From Bacteroidota bacterium (GTDB lineage Bacteria > Bacteroidota > Bacteroidia > B-17B0 > Aurantibacillaceae), in contig JAHBTI010000007.1 in assembly GCA_019638705.1 (NCBI GenBank), positions 1 to 64,000 of the forward strand: DNA of 64,000 nucleotides, read 5' to 3'. This document shows, piece after piece, positions 45,891 through 54,202 of the stretch. Each line of letters begins with the position of its first letter. The stretch's first letter is position 1. The notes beneath the pieces are model-generated. The model was not told the origin of the DNA, searched no databases, and saw only the letters and a program-made list of their open reading frames with translations. Position numbers and translations under genes: made by a program.

Positions 45891-46235
45891 TTAATTCAGC
45901 AAGCGAGAAACAATAGTGTTTGCCACACGTTTTTTAATGGTTGAACTTAATCCGAAATGAATAATAATTGCAATCAGCAGATAAAACCCGCTTACCGCCA
46001 AAAAACCGTAATAATTTTTCCCTAACAGGTCGCCCAACCAAAGCGATAACGCAATGTTTGCACCAACTACAAACAACAGCAAGCAAACAGCTATCAATAA
46101 TTTTGGAACAAACGATGAAACAATGTCAGAAGTTTTGTCAATTGCTTTCAGCTTTGCCAAGTCAATGTTGGTATTTACATACTCTTTCGTTTTTTCGTAG
46201 AGTGCTTCCAATGAAGTTGCTTGTTGTTCTTCCAT
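45891..46235 (-). CDS. Phage-holin-like membrane protein (YqjE/DUF1469 type)
   Basis: This 114-residue protein has an amphipathic N-terminus and two membrane helices (LLIAVCLLLFVVGANIALSLWLG and YYGFLAVSGFYLLIAIIIHFGL) joined by a short loop, then a basic tail. This fits the Phage_holin_3_6/YqjE group, which is chromosomal and not part of a prophage. It sits two bases before the following gene's start and 27 bases after the YtxH gene. Confidence 0.8.
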   Translation of the reverse strand: MEEQQATSLEALYEKTKEYVNTNIDLAKLKAIDKTSDIVSSFVPKLLIAVCLLLFVVGANIALSLWLGDLLGKNYYGFLAVSGFYLLIAIIIHFGLSSTIKKRVANTIVSRLLN

Positions 46236-46262
46236 GAGAAAAAATTTTTGCTGCTGATTAAA

Positions 46263-46472
46263 TTAACTTGTGTGAGTTTGCTCTTTGGATTGCGTGTGCG
46301 GCGCGTTTAAAATATCTTTCAGCGTGTCGGCTAAATCGTTTACGCCGTCAGCTAATTTTTTGCGTGTTTCGCTGCCTTTGTCAGGTGCAAACAACACGCC
46401 CAAAGCCGCACCAATGGCTGCGCCCAAAAGCACCGCACCAAGCAATTTACCCGAACTGTTTGAATTTTCCAT
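46263..46472 (-). CDS. YtxH domain protein
   Basis: This 69-residue protein has one glycine/alanine-rich membrane segment ([21 protein letters not shown]) followed by [21 protein letters not shown], the YtxH pattern (general-stress protein family). It leads the three-gene cluster and probably anchors in the inner membrane. Confidence 0.88.
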   Translation of the reverse strand: MENSNSSGKLLGAVLLGAAIGAALGVLFAPDKGSETRKKLADGVNDLADTLKDILNAPHTQSKEQTHTS

Positions 46473-46547
46473 GATTGTGATTTTACGCTAAATTTAAGAA
46501 TAGAATTTGAAAGGGCAATATCGTGAATATTACTTAATCATATTTTT

Positions 46548-46555
46548 TACTTTTA
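46548..46555 (+). promoter_or_regulatory. -7 box directly before the 46561 lipoprotein
   Basis: TACTTTTA, one base from TAnnTTTG, ends 5 bases before the ATG; a transcript from it would be nearly leaderless. No good -33 element is seen. Confidence 0.4.
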
Positions 46556-46560
46556 CCACC

Positions 46561-46986
46561 ATGAAAAGTATTTTATTCGTTATTTTTTGTTGTGTGATAA
46601 GTTTTTCATCTTGTTCTCAAAAACCGCATCAAGCTAATATCATAGACGACAAACACCTTATACATAGTTTTAAAGATAAAAGTGGCAATCCGTTAGGAAA
46701 TGCTTATGCCAAATATACCGCTGATAACGATAGCATTTTCACTTCTCTCATTATCATTAGTCAATCAGATACCCTTTATAAAATTGATAACACAAAATTA
46801 ATAAGCAAAAAAGGCGTAGATGATAAAGTGTCCGAAGAAAGATTTCTCGGATACAAATGTGTTCTGAAAAAAGGAGATTATTTTATTTTAGTTATGGTTA
46901 ATGAATATGGAGAGGGAATATCTGACGATATCACGATTGAATGGAATTATTCAGAAAAATTATTTGAACTTTTAAAAAGACCGTAA
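46561..46986 (+). CDS. Hypothetical lipoprotein
   Basis: This 141-residue protein starts with a lipoprotein signal (LFVIFCCVISFSSCSQ, cysteine 18). The mature part is mostly beta-strand with LISKKGVDDKVSEERFLGYKCVLKKGDYF and no motif that I recognise. The ATG 54 bases upstream is ignored because it would hide the signal sequence. It stands alone between the YtxH cluster and yebC. Confidence 0.65.
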   Translation: MKSILFVIFCCVISFSSCSQKPHQANIIDDKHLIHSFKDKSGNPLGNAYAKYTADNDSIFTSLIIISQSDTLYKIDNTKLISKKGVDDKVSEERFLGYKCVLKKGDYFILVMVNEYGEGISDDITIEWNYSEKLFELLKRP

Positions 46987-47044
46987 CAATTTTCTACACC
47001 CACTCAATTCCTTACAAGGGAAAAGCCCTTTTCGCTAAAAATTT

Positions 47045-47052
47045 TATCTTTG
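47045..47052 (+). promoter_or_regulatory. -7 box of yebC
   Basis: TATCTTTG matches TAnnTTTG and lies 30 bases before the ATG. Confidence 0.55.
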
Positions 47053-47082
47053 CCCCACTAAAAATTTTATCAGAGAAAAGAT

Positions 47083-47796
47083 ATGGGACGTATATTTGAA
47101 ACTCGCAAAGCCACCATGTTTAAACGCTACGCCAAAATGGCAAAAGCGTTTACAAAAATAGGACGTGAAATTGTTATTGCCGTAAAACAGGGCGGACCAA
47201 ACCCCGACAGTAATCCGCGTTTGCGCGCCGTAATGCAAAACGCCAAAGCGGTAAATATGCCTAAAACAAACGTGGAAAGTGCCATTAAACGCGCCAGCGA
47301 TAAAGACACCAGCAACTACGAACAGGTAATTTACGAGGGCTACGCCCCGCACGGTGTGCCTGTGTTGGTAGAATGTACAACCAATAATCCTACACGAACT
47401 GTGGCGAATGTGCGTATGTATTTCAGCCGTGCCAATGGTGCGCTTGGCACAAACGGTTCAGTGAGTTTTATGTTTGAACACGTTGTGTTGTTTAAAATAG
47501 AAGCCGCCAATTTAAACAAAGACGATTTGGAATTGGATTTAATTGATTTTGGTTTGGAAGACATTGCGCTGGACGAAGAAAACAAACAATTTATTATACA
47601 AGTACAATTTACCGATTACGGAAACATGCAAACCGCTTTGGAAGAGCGCAACATCAACGTGATTGAAACAAGTAAAATTTACGTTCCCACAACCACCAAA
47701 GAACTTACGCCCGAGCAGGAAGCTGAAGTAATGGCGATGATTGAAAAAATGGAAGAAGACGATGATATTGAAAACGTGTATCACAATATTGCGTAA
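47083..47796 (+). CDS. yebC: YebC/PmpR family protein
   Basis: This 237-residue protein belongs to the YebC family, described as DNA-binding regulators and more recently as factors that help ribosomes at proline stretches. The N-terminus MGRIFETRKATMFKRYAKMAKAFTKIGREI, the segment GGPNPDSNPRLRAVMQNAKAVNMPK and the three-domain length are diagnostic. It is followed by a hairpin repeat and recJ. In many bacteria it lies near ruv genes; not here. Confidence 0.93.
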   Translation: MGRIFETRKATMFKRYAKMAKAFTKIGREIVIAVKQGGPNPDSNPRLRAVMQNAKAVNMPKTNVESAIKRASDKDTSNYEQVIYEGYAPHGVPVLVECTTNNPTRTVANVRMYFSRANGALGTNGSVSFMFEHVVLFKIEAANLNKDDLELDLIDFGLEDIALDEENKQFIIQVQFTDYGNMQTALEERNINVIETSKIYVPTTTKELTPEQEAEVMAMIEKMEEDDDIENVYHNIA

Positions 47797-47799
47797 AAT

Positions 47800-47848
47800 G
47801 TCAGTTCGGGCAAGCTTGCCTGCCTCTTTGCAAACGAACTGATTTTTA
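47800..47848 (+). terminator. Hairpin after yebC
   Basis: TCAGTTCG (47801-47808) pairs with CGAACTGA (47835-47842), followed by TTTTT; the palindrome GGCAAGCTTGCC lies in the loop. It starts four bases after the yebC stop codon and looks like a terminator made from a palindromic repeat. Confidence 0.7.
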
Positions 47849-47850
47849 AA

Positions 47851-47910
47851 ATGTCATTTCTCGATACTTGCTCCACCGCACAAGTTGCGTTGCAAACTCG
47901 AAATGACACA
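47851..47910. repeat. TCATTTCTCGATAC-type hairpin repeat, copy C3, at the recJ start
   Basis: TGTCATTTCTCGA (from 47852) pairs with TCGAAATGACAC (47898-47909) apart from one base. It is open in the recJ reading frame, starting with an ATG inside the left arm. Confidence 0.75.
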
Positions 47911-47934
47911 AGAAGCACAAACAAAACACTTCAT

Positions 47935-49641
47935 TTGGAAAAACAATGGAAAATATTGCAAGCCGATAAAACGGTTTCGCGCAATTTACAATCAGAATTA
48001 AACGTTGATGAAATAATTGCGCGATTACTTGTGTTGCGCAACATCAAAACTTTTGAAGAAGCAAAACATTTTTTTCGTCCTGAACTCAATCAGTTGCACA
48101 ATCCTTTTTTGATGAAAGGCATGAAGGAAGCGATTGAACGCATTGAACTTGCTGTTTCAAAAAACGAAAAAGTGCTGATTTACGGTGATTACGATGTGGA
48201 CGGAACAACTGCCGTGAGCATTGTTTTTGGTTTTTTTAAACAGCATATCAAAAACATGGATTACTACATTCCTGACCGCTACAAAGAAGGTTACGGAATT
48301 TCGTTTAAAGGCATTGACTTTGCAGCAGAAAATAATTTTTCACTCGTCATTGCGTTGGATTGCGGCATTAAAGCCAACGAAAAAATTGAGTACGCCAGTT
48401 CAAAAAACATTGACTTTATTATTTGCGACCACCACTTGCCAAGTGCCAGCGTACCCAAGGCTCTCGCGGTGCTTGACCCAAAACAAACGGATTGCAATTA
48501 TCCTTACAAAGAATTAAGCGGCGCGGGCATTGGTTTTAAATTGATACAAGCATTTTCAGAAAAAAATAATTTGCCCGCAGAAAATTATTTAAAGTATTTG
48601 GATTTGGTTGTAACAAGCATTGCGGCTGACATTGTGCCAATCACGGGCGAAAACCGCGTACTGGCATTTTTTGGTTTGGAAAAAATAAATGCCAATCCAA
48701 GTGCGGGAATACAAGCCTTGCTCAATCTTTCTCTGCAAAAAAGTTTGGCAAACATCAGCACCTTGGTGTTTACTTTAGGACCACGCATTAACGCCGCAGG
48801 GCGCATAGAACACGGAAGTAAATCGGTGGAACTATTGACTTGCGAAGATGAAATTCAGGCAAGCGAATTTGCAAAAGCCATCAACGAAACCAACACACAA
48901 CGCCGCGATTTGGATTTAGGCATTACCACCGAAGCCATAGAAATGCTGGAAAACGATGTTCAGGTTTCAATAAAGCGAACCACGGTTTTGTTTAATGAAC
49001 ATTGGCACAAGGGCGTTGTTGGTATTGTGGCTTCGCGCCTGATTGAAAAATATTACCGCCCTACAATCGTGCTTACCCAAAGTGAGGGCTTGGTTACGGG
49101 AAGTGCACGCAGCGTGCGCGAATACGATGTTTACAGTGCCATTGAACAATGCGGCGATTTGCTGGAACAATTCGGTGGACACAAATTTGCGGCAGGGCTT
49201 GCATTAAAACGCGAAAACGTAGAAGCCTTTAAAACAAAATTTGAAACCGTTGTTTCTGCTTCCATTACCGCAGAACAACTTATTCCAAAAATTGAAGTGG
49301 ATGCAGAAATTGAGTTTCACGAAATCACACCAAAATTTTTACGCATTTTAAAACAATTTGCCCCCCACGGACCTGAAAACATGACGCCTGTATTCTGCGC
49401 CCGCAGCGTGTTTGACATGGGTTGGGGAAATGTGTTTGGCAACAATCATTTAAAATTAGAACTCTTTCAAAAATCAAATCCTAACATTCGTTTTCAAGCC
49501 ATTGCTTACGACAAAGGTGATTACATTAATTTCTTTCAGCGCAAAATTCCTATGGATATTGTATTTAAAATTCACGAAAGTGAGTACAACGGTGTTACTA
49601 CGGTGCAGTTGCTTGTGGAAGATTTTAAGGTAAGCCATTAA
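47935..49641 (+). CDS. recJ: Single-strand DNA exonuclease RecJ
   Basis: This 568-residue DHH-family 5'-3' exonuclease works in recombination and mismatch repair. DYDVDGTTA (residues about 85-93), IALDCGIK, DHHLP and PRINAAGRIEH, GHKFAAGLAL in the DHHA1 domain and the OB-fold end are visible. The TTG at 47935 starts LEKQWKIL, where homologues begin. An ATG at 47851 would add 28 residues that come from the hairpin repeat before the gene. The stop codon is already the beginning of another repeat. Confidence 0.92.
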   Translation: MEKQWKILQADKTVSRNLQSELNVDEIIARLLVLRNIKTFEEAKHFFRPELNQLHNPFLMKGMKEAIERIELAVSKNEKVLIYGDYDVDGTTAVSIVFGFFKQHIKNMDYYIPDRYKEGYGISFKGIDFAAENNFSLVIALDCGIKANEKIEYASSKNIDFIICDHHLPSASVPKALAVLDPKQTDCNYPYKELSGAGIGFKLIQAFSEKNNLPAENYLKYLDLVVTSIAADIVPITGENRVLAFFGLEKINANPSAGIQALLNLSLQKSLANISTLVFTLGPRINAAGRIEHGSKSVELLTCEDEIQASEFAKAINETNTQRRDLDLGITTEAIEMLENDVQVSIKRTTVLFNEHWHKGVVGIVASRLIEKYYRPTIVLTQSEGLVTGSARSVREYDVYSAIEQCGDLLEQFGGHKFAAGLALKRENVEAFKTKFETVVSASITAEQLIPKIEVDAEIEFHEITPKFLRILKQFAPHGPENMTPVFCARSVFDMGWGNVFGNNHLKLELFQKSNPNIRFQAIAYDKGDYINFFQRKIPMDIVFKIHESEYNGVTTVQLLVEDFKVSH

Positions 49642-49710
49642 ACACAGAGGCTCTGAGGCACGGAGTTTTATTTTTTCTCTGTGTCTTTGTGTTTCCGCGC
49701 CTCTGTGTCG
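49640..49710. repeat. CACAGAGG-type hairpin repeat, copy A4, between recJ and phoH
   Basis: AACACAGAGGCTCTGAGGCA at the left can pair with the CGCGCCTCTGTGTC half at the right. The element shares bases with the recJ stop codon and holds the stop codon and last codons of phoH. Confidence 0.85.
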
Positions 49711-50654
49711 TTTACTTCATATTTTTCAATAATGGCTTTTACCAATTTATGACGAATAACATCGGTGTTGTCCAATTCAACAATGCTGATACCTTCTGTT
49801 TTTTTCAAAAGGCGCAAGGCTTGCAGCAAGCCGCTGTTTTGTTTTGGAGGCAAATCTATTTGCGTGGTATCGCCTGTGATAATGAATTTTGCATTTGCGC
49901 CCATGCGCGTTAAAAACATTTTCATTTGACTTTCGGTTGTGTTTTGCGCTTCGTCTAAAATCACAAAGGCGTTGTCCAACGTTCTTCCGCGCATAAAGGC
50001 AAGCGGCGCAATTTGTATGGTGCGGTTTTCAATATATTGATTGAGCTTGTCGGCGGGTATCATGTCGTTGAGCGCATCGTACAAGGGTTGCATATAAGGG
50101 TCTAATTTTTCTTTTAAATCACCGGGCAAAAAACCAAGATTTTCTCCCGCTTCCACCGCAGGGCGCGTAAGGATAAGGCGTTTCACTTCTTTGTTCTTTA
50201 AGGCTTTTACAGCCAAAGCAACGGCGGTGTACGTTTTTCCTGTTCCCGCAGGACCAACGGCAAACAACATATCATTCTTTAAAATGCCGCTCACCATTTT
50301 GCGCTGATTTTCGGTTTTGGCTTTAATCACCAAACCGTTGTTGCCAAACATAATAATGTCGCTGCTCAGTTGCTCCTCTTTTGTTTCTACAATGTTATCG
50401 CCTGTTTGCCCCAAAAGCCGCTCAATCACAGTATCGGTGAGCAAACCCGTTTTGTGATAATTGTCAATCAACAGTTCTAATTTTTTTTCAAAACGCGCAA
50501 TTTCCGAAGGTTCGCCCAATACTTTGAGTGAATAACCCCGCGCAATTAATTTCAACTTAGGAAAATATTTTTTTATGATGTTGAGCTTAACATCGTTCAC
50601 ACCATATATTTCAATGGGTTCAACGCTTTCAAGAGTGATAATTTTTTCGTTCAT
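49668..50654 (-). CDS. phoH: PhoH family ATPase
   Basis: This 328-residue cytosolic protein is of the PhoH/YbeZ group, RNA-linked ATPases often paired with the RNase YbeY. An N-terminal KH-like part (EPIEIYGVNDVKLNIIKKYFPK) is followed by the ATPase with Walker A GPAGTGKTYTA, LTRPAVEAGENLGFLPGDL, Walker B FVILDEAQNTT and MFLTRMGANAKFIITGD. The last 14 residues (NDTEARKHKDTEKK) are coded by the intergenic repeat and are not part of the family. ybeY is not adjacent. Confidence 0.93.
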   Translation of the reverse strand: MNEKIITLESVEPIEIYGVNDVKLNIIKKYFPKLKLIARGYSLKVLGEPSEIARFEKKLELLIDNYHKTGLLTDTVIERLLGQTGDNIVETKEEQLSSDIIMFGNNGLVIKAKTENQRKMVSGILKNDMLFAVGPAGTGKTYTAVALAVKALKNKEVKRLILTRPAVEAGENLGFLPGDLKEKLDPYMQPLYDALNDMIPADKLNQYIENRTIQIAPLAFMRGRTLDNAFVILDEAQNTTESQMKMFLTRMGANAKFIITGDTTQIDLPPKQNSGLLQALRLLKKTEGISIVELDNTDVIRHKLVKAIIEKYEVNDTEARKHKDTEKK

Positions 50655-50677
50655 GTTTTTAGTACAATTTTATGCTT

Positions 50678-51121
50678 TTATTTCTGCTTACCGATTTTTT
50701 GAAACAACTCCTCGCTTGAAATAAATTTATGCCATTCTTTTTTGGCAAGTCCTTTTTTCAGTTCTTTATCGCCACTCCACAACTTGCCTTTTATGTGTTC
50801 GGTTAAGGCTACAAATTCCGTGTCGTCAATATCCACATCTTTGGTAAGATTTTCGGCGTAGCGATAGGCTTCTTTTGAAATAAGCCGAACGTTGATAAAA
50901 CGTATCTTTTTTGTAACAACCGTAATTATTCTTTCCAACTCATAATCGTTGTAACCCGAAAGTTTTTTAAGTTTGGCTTTGTGTTCTTCTATTTCATGTG
51001 CTAATTGCTCGGTTGAATAAAAGTTAAAACGGCTTTTAGGGTGAAGAATAACGCGGGCAATTTTGCCGTTGGTGTTTAGAATAGCACTAAAAACAATGTT
51101 TGTATCAACAACAATTCTCAT
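50678..51121 (-). CDS. PIN-domain toxin
   Basis: This 147-residue protein starts MRIVVDTNIVFSAIL, with the first catalytic aspartate D6, and has DIDDTEFVAL with further acids and WSGDKEL near the end; these are the magnesium site of PIN RNases. It is of the COG1569-like group (toxin component of the PIN family). Its start codon shares one base with the stop codon of the small gene before it, which is the likely antitoxin. Confidence 0.88.
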   Translation of the reverse strand: MRIVVDTNIVFSAILNTNGKIARVILHPKSRFNFYSTEQLAHEIEEHKAKLKKLSGYNDYELERIITVVTKKIRFINVRLISKEAYRYAENLTKDVDIDDTEFVALTEHIKGKLWSGDKELKKGLAKKEWHKFISSEELFQKIGKQK

Positions 51122-51321
51122 TAATACAACTGTTGTTTGGTTTTAGCCCAACGACCTTTTTTGATTGATTTCACCAAATCATCAACATCTTTTTGAGATG
51201 CTTTTGATTTTTTTGACAACTCTTTGTATTCAAACAAATCGGTTAAATCCTGCAAGTCGTCTAACTTCATTGATTTTGGAAATCTGAAAATAATTTCTTC
51301 CCTTGTTCTTTCAATTATCAT
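51121..51321 (-). CDS. Probable antitoxin of the PIN pair
   Basis: This 66-residue charged protein (MIIERTREEIIFRFPKSMKL...DDLVKSIKKGRWAKTKQQLY) has a strand-rich start and a helical, basic end. It resembles the small partners of PIN toxins, with a short dimerising N-terminus, but no classical DNA-binding motif is clear. Its role is inferred mainly from overlap with the PIN gene by one base. Confidence 0.75.
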   Translation of the reverse strand: MIIERTREEIIFRFPKSMKLDDLQDLTDLFEYKELSKKSKASQKDVDDLVKSIKKGRWAKTKQQLY

Positions 51322-51512
51322 GGCTTAAAGATACTATTTTCTGCAATTTTTTCATCAACGACACCCTTTACTGCTACCCCACATACTTTTAAGCAAAAAT
51401 GCAATTTTGCAACTAACAAACGGATATGTACATTCGTGCTACATAAAAACAAAAAATATTATTTGAACTAAAAAATTTAAACACATAATAAAACATTAGC
51501 GTTGCTAATTGT

Positions 51513-51640
51513 TTCTCTCCTCGTAAAATCTGCAAATTTTCAATGTAAGGAGAAACAGTGAGGGACGCGCCTGCAAAGGCGTGTCTTCTGCTGTTTTCAA
51601 TCTTACATGGGTTATGCAGATACCTACGAGGAAAAGAGAA
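51513..51640. repeat. 128-base imperfect inverted repeat at the start of the restriction-methylation gene
   Basis: Nested matching segments are TTCTCT/AGAGAA (51513-51518, 51635-51640), CCTCGTA/TACGAGG (51519-51525, 51625-51631), ATCTGCA/TGCAGAT (51528-51534, 51615-51621), ATGTAAG/CTTACAT (51543-51549, 51602-51608), and GACGCGCCT/AGGCGTGTC (51564-51572, 51577-51585) around GCAA. The rest of the 51322-51606 gap is A+T-rich and holds only a small hairpin ATTAGC-GTT-GCTAAT (51495-51509). Confidence 0.85.
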
Positions 51641-51675
51641 TACGGAAGAACACGCCGATTTTTTTTCGCAGGCTT

Positions 51676-54096
51676 ATGAAATATACCAACATTAGGGAAG
51701 AAGAACTTAAAAACAAAATAGCGCAGGATTATTTTTGGCTCTATGACACCACCAAAATTATTGGCAACGTAGATTTTTGCGTAGCCACTCATCAATCCGA
51801 AAAAGAATTATTTGAACAACAATCTCTGCTGTGGGCAGAAGCCAAAAAAGGAAAATCAGACATTTACAATTCCATTGTTCAACTCATTCTTACCATTGGT
51901 AAGGCGCGAACCTTTGATAAATTTTTGCCGCCCGCTTTTCTCGGCGCGTTTGACGGAGAAAAAATTGCCTTTATTCCATACAACGATATTGCCGATGTAT
52001 TTTATCAAAACGATTTTAATTGGAATGTAACGCCAAGCAATTACGACACCAAAGAATTTAAGCAAATTCATCAAAAAGTAAAAAGCAACATTGATAAAAA
52101 TGCTTTGCTGTTTTATTATACCAAAGACGATAAAGAGCTTAAACGGTTTATCAAGCAAAATTTTGTAGAGAGCAAACGCGGCATCAGCAAAATTAAAATT
52201 GACAAAAACAATTTTATGGTTATTTACAACAAGTGGGTAGAAACCGTAAAACCAAGCATTTCTTTTAATTGGGAAGCCGCTAAAAAACACGGCATTATTG
52301 ACGGCGATTTTTATTTGGCTGATTTGCTTTCGGATAAAAACACCACTCTGAAAGAAAATTTGTTTGTGGTGTTGAATGAAACGCTTTACGAAATGAACCG
52401 CCATAAAAACGAATACGGCGCGTTTACTTCAACCGATGTAGAATTTAACGACAGCCAAAAAGCGCACACGCAATTTTGGAATAAATATGAACGCCCACCC
52501 AAACAAGAATATTGGGATTACATTATTGAACGCCGCGACTTGCTTGTGCCGCCAGACATACGCGAGCGCAAAGGCAGTTTTTTTACGCCGCAAATTTGGG
52601 TAGAACTTTCGCAAAAATACATTGCCGATGTGTTGGGCGACGATTGGCAAGACGAATACACGGTGTGGGATTGTGCCGCAGGAACAGGAAATTTATTAAC
52701 GGGCTTAACCAACAAATACAATATTTGGGCAAGCACTTTAGACAAAGCCGATGTGGACGTGATGAAAGACCGCATAAAAAACGGGGCAAATTTGTTGGAA
52801 GACCATGTGTTTCAATTTGACTTTTTAAACGATGAATTTACCAAGCTGCCACAAGGTTTGCAGGATATTATTAATGATGAAGAAAAACGTAAAAAACTTT
52901 TGATTTATATAAATCCGCCTTATGCGGAACATGGTAATAAAAAAATAATGACAGACGGAAACATAAGAAATAAATCTGGTGTTGCCATTTCTCAAAAAAG
53001 CCACGATTATTTCCAAACTTTAACAGGTGGTAGGGCAGCAAGAGAATTGTTCGTACAGTTCTTTACAAGAATATATCGTGAAATTCCTAACAGTATGCTT
53101 GCAGAGTTTTCAACTTTGAAGATTTTGCAAGCACCAAATTTTTCGGATTTCCGAAAATTTTTTCAAGCGAAACTTGAAAAAATTTTTTTAATGCCAGCAA
53201 ACACTTTTGATAATGTAAAAGGGCAATTTCCAATTGGATTTTTTATTTGGAAAACAGAGAAGAAAGAAATTTTTGAAGAAACTATTGCTGATGTTTATGA
53301 TAAAAGTGGAGAATTTATTGGGAACAAAATATTATATGCAGGGAACAAAACCAATATAAACAAATGGGCAACTACTTTTTACGATAATAAGGGCGAACGT
53401 ATTGGATATATTATGTGCCATACCCCAGACTTTCAACATAATATCAATGTATGGATTGCTATTGACCCAGAAGAAAACACTGCAAAACCAATTACAGCAA
53501 AGAATTTAATTGAAGTGTCAATTTATCTTACCGTTCGTAAGTGCATAGAAGCCTCATGGCTCAATGACCGCGACCAATTTTTATACCCGAATGATGAATG
53601 GAAAAATGATTTTGAGTTTCAAAACGATTGTTTGGCTTACACCTTGTTCAATAATAACATTCAATCAAAATTTGGCACAAACCATTGGATACCTTTTAGC
53701 GAAAAAGAAATAAATGCCCGCGATAAATTTGCAAGCAGTTTTATGACGGATTTCATAAATGGTAAATTAAAAATTGAAAATGATAAACCCGATTTGTTTG
53801 GTAATACAAAACAAGCCAAACCAATAAAAAGAGAATTTTCAAACGAAGCGCAAAGCGTTTTTAACGCAGGGCGCGAATTGTGGAAATATTATCACGCACA
53901 AAAAGGCATTAATGTAAATGCAAGTTTATATGACATACGCGAACATTTTCAAGGCAGAAACGACAAAGGCAAAATGAACAACAAAAGCCAAGATGAACAT
54001 TACATGAAACTCATCGGCACATTGCGCGAAAATCTAAAAATCCTCGCCAACAAAATTGCACCCAAAGTTTACGACTATGGTTTTTTGAAGAAATAA
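51676..54096 (+). CDS. Type IIG-like restriction-modification protein (N6-adenine methylase fused to nuclease-like domain)
   Basis: This is an 806-residue protein (829 if the ATG at 51607 is used; residue numbers here follow the long form). The N-terminus has NVDFCV (D57) and LWAEAKKGKSD (E78, K80), a D...ExK pattern of PD-(D/E)XK nucleases. RKGSFFTP (322-328) begins the methylase part, VWDCAAGTGNLL (353-364) is the SAM motif, and INPPYAEHGN (435-444) the catalytic NPPY of amino-methylases. The remaining 390 residues may hold the target recognition part. It resembles Eco57I-type single-chain enzymes. No separate specificity or nuclease gene is near. The long start lies in an inverted repeat, so the ATG at 51676 is preferred. 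Confidence 0.8.
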   Translation: MKYTNIREEELKNKIAQDYFWLYDTTKIIGNVDFCVATHQSEKELFEQQSLLWAEAKKGKSDIYNSIVQLILTIGKARTFDKFLPPAFLGAFDGEKIAFIPYNDIADVFYQNDFNWNVTPSNYDTKEFKQIHQKVKSNIDKNALLFYYTKDDKELKRFIKQNFVESKRGISKIKIDKNNFMVIYNKWVETVKPSISFNWEAAKKHGIIDGDFYLADLLSDKNTTLKENLFVVLNETLYEMNRHKNEYGAFTSTDVEFNDSQKAHTQFWNKYERPPKQEYWDYIIERRDLLVPPDIRERKGSFFTPQIWVELSQKYIADVLGDDWQDEYTVWDCAAGTGNLLTGLTNKYNIWASTLDKADVDVMKDRIKNGANLLEDHVFQFDFLNDEFTKLPQGLQDIINDEEKRKKLLIYINPPYAEHGNKKIMTDGNIRNKSGVAISQKSHDYFQTLTGGRAARELFVQFFTRIYREIPNSMLAEFSTLKILQAPNFSDFRKFFQAKLEKIFLMPANTFDNVKGQFPIGFFIWKTEKKEIFEETIADVYDKSGEFIGNKILYAGNKTNINKWATTFYDNKGERIGYIMCHTPDFQHNINVWIAIDPEENTAKPITAKNLIEVSIYLTVRKCIEASWLNDRDQFLYPNDEWKNDFEFQNDCLAYTLFNNNIQSKFGTNHWIPFSEKEINARDKFASSFMTDFINGKLKIENDKPDLFGNTKQAKPIKREFSNEAQSVFNAGRELWKYYHAQKGINVNASLYDIREHFQGRNDKGKMNNKSQDEHYMKLIGTLRENLKILANKIAPKVYDYGFLKK

Positions 54097-54121
54097 AAAT
54101 TTCCCAACCCTAAACACACCC

Positions 54122-54163
54122 AAAAAAATGAGCCGATTAATTCGTTTAATCGGCTCATTTTTG
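54122..54163. terminator. Terminator after the restriction-methylation gene, made of fic operator half-sites
   Basis: ATGAGCCGATTAA (54128-54140) pairs perfectly with TTAATCGGCTCAT (54146-54158), with A-runs before and T-runs after. The arms hold the same GAGCCGA/TCGGCTC half-sites as the inverted repeat before the fic gene. Confidence 0.85.
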
Positions 54164-54171
54164 TATATTTG
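54164..54171 (+). promoter_or_regulatory. -7 box of the fic gene
   Basis: TATATTTG matches TAnnTTTG. TTCG at 54141-54144 is a 3-of-4 match to the -33 element at the proper distance. Confidence 0.65.
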
Positions 54172-54200
54172 AGCCGAATAACACAAATAATCGGCTCAAA
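54168..54200 (+). promoter_or_regulatory. Candidate operator of the fic gene
   Basis: TTTGAGCCGA (54168-54177) and TCGGCTCAAA (54191-54200) are an exact inverted repeat with a 13-base spacer. It covers the expected transcript start and leader and ends two bases before the ATG. The Fic protein's own C-terminal winged helix is the obvious candidate binder. Confidence 0.65.
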
Positions 54201-54202
54201 AA

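Noticed and set aside
51505..51795. Minus-strand frame across the start of the restriction-methylation gene
   Set aside because: It is a shadow of the coding strand and the inverted repeat; no promoter or family match.
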